DNA of 45,645 nt. Source: Prevotellaceae bacterium. GTDB taxonomy: Bacteria; Bacteroidota; Bacteroidia; Bacteroidales; Bacteroidaceae. The stretch covers positions 1 through 45,645 of the forward strand of contig JABZLB010000024.1 in NCBI GenBank assembly GCA_015256945.1, written 5' to 3'. A program made the translations under genes and the position numbers. Positions 44,038 to 45,645 of this stretch are shown piece after piece (position 1 is the first letter of the stretch; every line of letters starts with the position of its first letter). Below the pieces are notes generated by a model. That model did not search any database and was not told the origin of the DNA. It saw only the letters and a program-made list of their open reading frames with translations.

Positions 44038-44733
44038 CTACTGTCCTGACGGGGCCTGCTCCGACTTCGGTTTCTCGTTGTCTTCTGACGAGCCTGTTAC
44101 CTCTTCAAAGTCGTCAACGTCGCCCTCTTCGTCTTGTTGGTAAACGGGATCCACATAGTTTACCGAATCATCAGCAGAGCGCATGCCGTTACCTACCTGA
44201 ATAATAAGAACATCGTCAACGGGTATTTTGTCGCCGCTTGATACATGACGGCCTTTCACTAAAATGCCATAAACCCAGTCTTTCTCACCTGCTACAAACT
44301 CAGGTTGCCCTAATTTAAAGCCCATAGCCGTAAGCTTGGCCATGGCCTCGCGCAGCGAACAGTTGTCAATAACATCAGGAAGGGTTATGGTTGGCGAGCT
44401 TGTTGCGTTGATGGTAACCGTAATTACATGTCCCGACTTAACGCGTTCGCCAGGTGCCGGCGACTGTTCGAGAATACATCCCGGAGGCAATGTCTTTACA
44501 TATCCGGTATCAGTAACCTCCATAACAAGGCCCAGCTCGTTAAGAATATGCTCGGCATCTGAGCTGTTTTTGTGAATAAGTTCAGGTACGGCTATCGATT
44601 CGCCATGATGAGTATAGAAGCCAATGGCAGCCTTAAAACCAAAAGCAAGCAGCACTACAACCGCAACCATCGCTGCCAGATTGCCCCAAAGATACCCGCT
44701 TTTGAACTTTCCTACAAATTCTGAAATTGTCAT
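44038..44733 (-). CDS. PASTA-domain membrane protein
   Basis: 231-aa protein with one membrane segment (residues about 17-38) and a periplasmic part of two to three PASTA repeats (IAVPELIHKNSSDAEHILNELGL; GHVITVTINATSSPTITLPDV; NCSLREAMAKLTAMGFKLG). PASTA repeats bind peptidoglycan or its precursors. No kinase or penicillin-binding domain is attached. The acidic C-terminal tail (DEEGDVDDFEEVTGSSEDNE) is low complexity. As first gene of an operon with rluA and ddl it fits a cell-wall role. Confidence 0.9.
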   Translation of the reverse strand: MTISEFVGKFKSGYLWGNLAAMVAVVVLLAFGFKAAIGFYTHHGESIAVPELIHKNSSDAEHILNELGLVMEVTDTGYVKTLPPGCILEQSPAPGERVKSGHVITVTINATSSPTITLPDVIDNCSLREAMAKLTAMGFKLGQPEFVAGEKDWVYGILVKGRHVSSGDKIPVDDVLIIQVGNGMRSADDSVNYVDPVYQQDEEGDVDDFEEVTGSSEDNEKPKSEQAPSGQ

Positions 44734-44751
44734 CTATACCCTAATTTTCTA

Positions 44752-44782
44752 CAAAGATAGTGCAAATAGGCTATACTGCAAA
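44752..44782 (-). promoter_or_regulatory. Promoter of the PASTA-rluA-ddl operon
   Basis: Minus-strand TATCTTTG (44752-44759) and TTTG (44779-44782) with 19-bp spacing match the Bacteroidota consensus well, 19 bp before the ATG. Confidence 0.7.
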
Positions 44783-44860
44783 ATAAATTACGCGCTTTTT
44801 AGAAGCCTGCATACCTTGTGCAGACATGCCATACCGCCATTATCAAACACCTTAAAAAAC

Positions 44861-44893
44861 AAAAGGCAGCCAGGTTAATCCTTGCTGCCTTTT
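44861..44893 (-). terminator. rpmH terminator
   Basis: On the minus strand AAAAGGCAGC and GCTGCCTTTT form a perfect 10-bp stem with extra inner pairs, followed by GTTTTTTAAGG. It begins 28 bp after the rpmH stop. Confidence 0.8.
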
Positions 44894-44920
44894 ATCGTCA
44901 CGCTGTGACGACGAAAGCTT

Positions 44921-45076
44921 TTACTTTCCGTGGTTCTCGTCAGAAACAGTCAACTTCTTGCGACCGCATGCACGACGGGCAGCCAATACGCGGCGACCGT
45001 TCTTTGTTGCCATTCTCTCGCGGAAGCCATGCTTGTTCACACGACGACGGTTGTGTGGCTGGAATGTTCTTTTCAT
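44921..45076 (-). CDS. rpmH: Large-subunit ribosomal protein L34
   Basis: 51-aa strongly basic ribosomal protein: MKRTFQPHNRRRVNKHGF, then RMATKNGRRVLAARRACGR and a short Bacteroidota-type tail KKLTVSDENHGK. This is the whole family signature. It has its own promoter (45162-45192) and terminator, so it is a single-gene unit. The frame ends in TAA at 44921-44923. Confidence 0.97.
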   Translation of the reverse strand: MKRTFQPHNRRRVNKHGFRERMATKNGRRVLAARRACGRKKLTVSDENHGK

Positions 45077-45161
45077 TTTCTTATCTGTGTTTTAATTATT
45101 ATTATTTCTGCAATTATAGTGCCCGTGCTTCTTATGAGAAACCACCACACCGTTTGGGCTG

Positions 45162-45192
45162 CAAAGTTACTCATATTTTTCGAACTTACAAA
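45162..45192 (-). promoter_or_regulatory. rpmH promoter
   Basis: Minus-strand TAACTTTG (45162-45169) and TTTG (45189-45192), 19-bp spacing, a very good consensus match about 85 bp before the ATG. Confidence 0.7.
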
Positions 45193-45270
45193 GATTTATA
45201 CCGTTTTTCATACTCAGTTTTTTGTTTTCGCCTATTGAAAGGTGCATAAAACGACCGTTAAACCTCTGTG

Positions 45271-45283
45271 GTTACATCGTAAC
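45271..45283. repeat. Solitary palindrome related to the 22-bp array units
   Basis: GTTACATCGTAAC shares TTACATCGTAA with the second unit of the array at 16771-16785. The arms GTTAC/GTAAC are perfect. Confidence 0.35.
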
Positions 45284-45334
45284 ACCCATGAAAAACAACC
45301 CGTATTATCCTTACCTTACATGGCAATGTTCATT

Positions 45335-45420
45335 GTATGGCGGCCGCCAGCAGTGCTGTTGACGGTCGCCATACACATTGTTTGACGGCCGCCGTACGCG
45401 TTGCTGACGGCCGTCAAACA
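45335..45420. repeat. GC-rich dispersed hairpin repeat, copy B
   Basis: Two hairpin units, 45335-45374 (arms TATGGCGGCCGCC and GGTCGCCATA) and 45381-45419 (arms TTTGACGGCCG and CGGCCGTCAAA). It aligns over its full length with copy A at 29914-30000. Arm changes between units are paired (TATGGCG/CGCCATA against TTTGACG/CGTCAAA), which preserves the hairpins. Confidence 0.8.
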
Positions 45421-45536
45421 GCAAACCTTACATCTCTGTCTGCACAACAAAATACCACAATATGCTTCACTATCAGGGCTAATTGCGTTACCATTACACA
45501 ACGAAAGGGGCACTATACAAAACATTTATAGCATCA

Positions 45537-45569
45537 TTGCTTATTTTCTGCAAAAAAATAGTAACTTTG
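45537..45569 (+). promoter_or_regulatory. efp promoter
   Basis: TAACTTTG (45562-45569) with TTGC at 45537-45540 about 21 bp upstream; the ATG is 45 bp downstream. Confidence 0.6.
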
Positions 45570-45613
45570 CAAGCAAAGAGATTTGATAAACATAAACTTT
45601 TTATACAATAACA

Positions 45614-45645
45614 ATGATCAATTCACAGGACATAAAAATCGGAAC
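45614..45645 (+). CDS. efp: Elongation factor P, N-terminal fragment (runs off window)
   Basis: Only ten full codons are visible: MINSQDIKIG, followed by a partial codon. Bacteroidota EF-P proteins start MINAQDIKNGT, so the match is good though short. EF-P relieves ribosome stalling at polyproline stretches. The upstream promoter and the orientation away from rpmH support a real start. Confidence 0.75.
   Translation, partial: MINSQDIKIG

Larger units (their letters stand above)
45077..45613. other. Divergent intergenic region between rpmH and efp
   Basis: 537 bp without a gene. It holds the rpmH promoter (45162-45192), a lone GTTACATCGTAAC palindrome (45271-45283) that shares the core of the 22-bp array units, copy B of the GC-rich repeat (45335-45420) and the efp promoter (45537-45569). 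Confidence 0.65.

Noticed and set aside
45316..45531. Short open frames on both strands with ADGRxT/YGGRxT words
   Set aside because: They are translations of the GC-rich hairpin repeat, as are similar frames at 29749-30130; frames open on both strands show that the repeat, not coding, makes them.

Overview
The window looks like chromosomal DNA of a Bacteroidota bacterium, most probably Prevotellaceae (Prevotella or Segatella-like). The evidence is two SusC/SusD pairs, a BspA-type leucine-rich-repeat lipoprotein, a C10 (streptopain-like) protease, BACON domains, genes without clear Shine-Dalgarno sequences, and repeated Bacteroidota-type promoters (TTTG about 17-21 bp upstream of TAnnTTTG). 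No tRNA, rRNA, CRISPR array or insertion sequence was found.

Layout. 1-4.4 kb: a 3'-truncated M16 zinc protease (-), a secreted C10 protease with an altered active-site motif (+) and a Bax-inhibitor-1 family membrane protein (+). 4.5-9.6 kb: a SusD/SusC pair (-) followed downstream only by a decayed endonuclease/exonuclease/phosphatase-fold gene. 10.1-16.6 kb (+): argR, a PspC-domain protein, proC, an XRE-cupin regulator with an acyl-CoA synthetase, then proB and proA. 16.6-17.2 kb: a gene-free convergent gap with an array of 15-bp near-palindromes at exact 22-bp spacing and a strong terminator hairpin. 17.2-21.5 kb (-): BspA-like lipoprotein, NigD-like lipoprotein, glycerolipid acyltransferase and a GlpR/DeoR-type regulator.

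21.9-41.7 kb (+) is the heart of the window: glpA, glpB, glpC, glpK, glpF, glpT, a second GlpT-family antiporter and a HAD-IIA phosphatase, followed by SusC, SusD, a BACON-domain surface lipoprotein, a periplasmic glycerophosphodiester phosphodiesterase and a membrane-anchored SGNH esterase fusion. Read together, these could bind and import a glycerophosphate-containing compound across the outer membrane (SusC/SusD/BACON), release sn-glycerol-3-phosphate in the periplasm (GDPD), bring it through the inner membrane by phosphate exchange (GlpT) and oxidise it to DHAP with electrons entering the quinone pool (GlpABC). Free glycerol would enter through GlpF and GlpK. A perfect 11-bp inverted repeat at a predicted glpA promoter is a likely GlpR operator, and 14 bp of its region recurs just upstream of the BspA-like gene.

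41.8-45.6 kb: ddl, an RluA pseudouridine synthase and a PASTA-domain protein (one - operon), rpmH (-), and the first codons of efp (+). A GC-rich hairpin repeat of about 86 bp occurs twice, in the gap after glpT and in the rpmH-efp gap.
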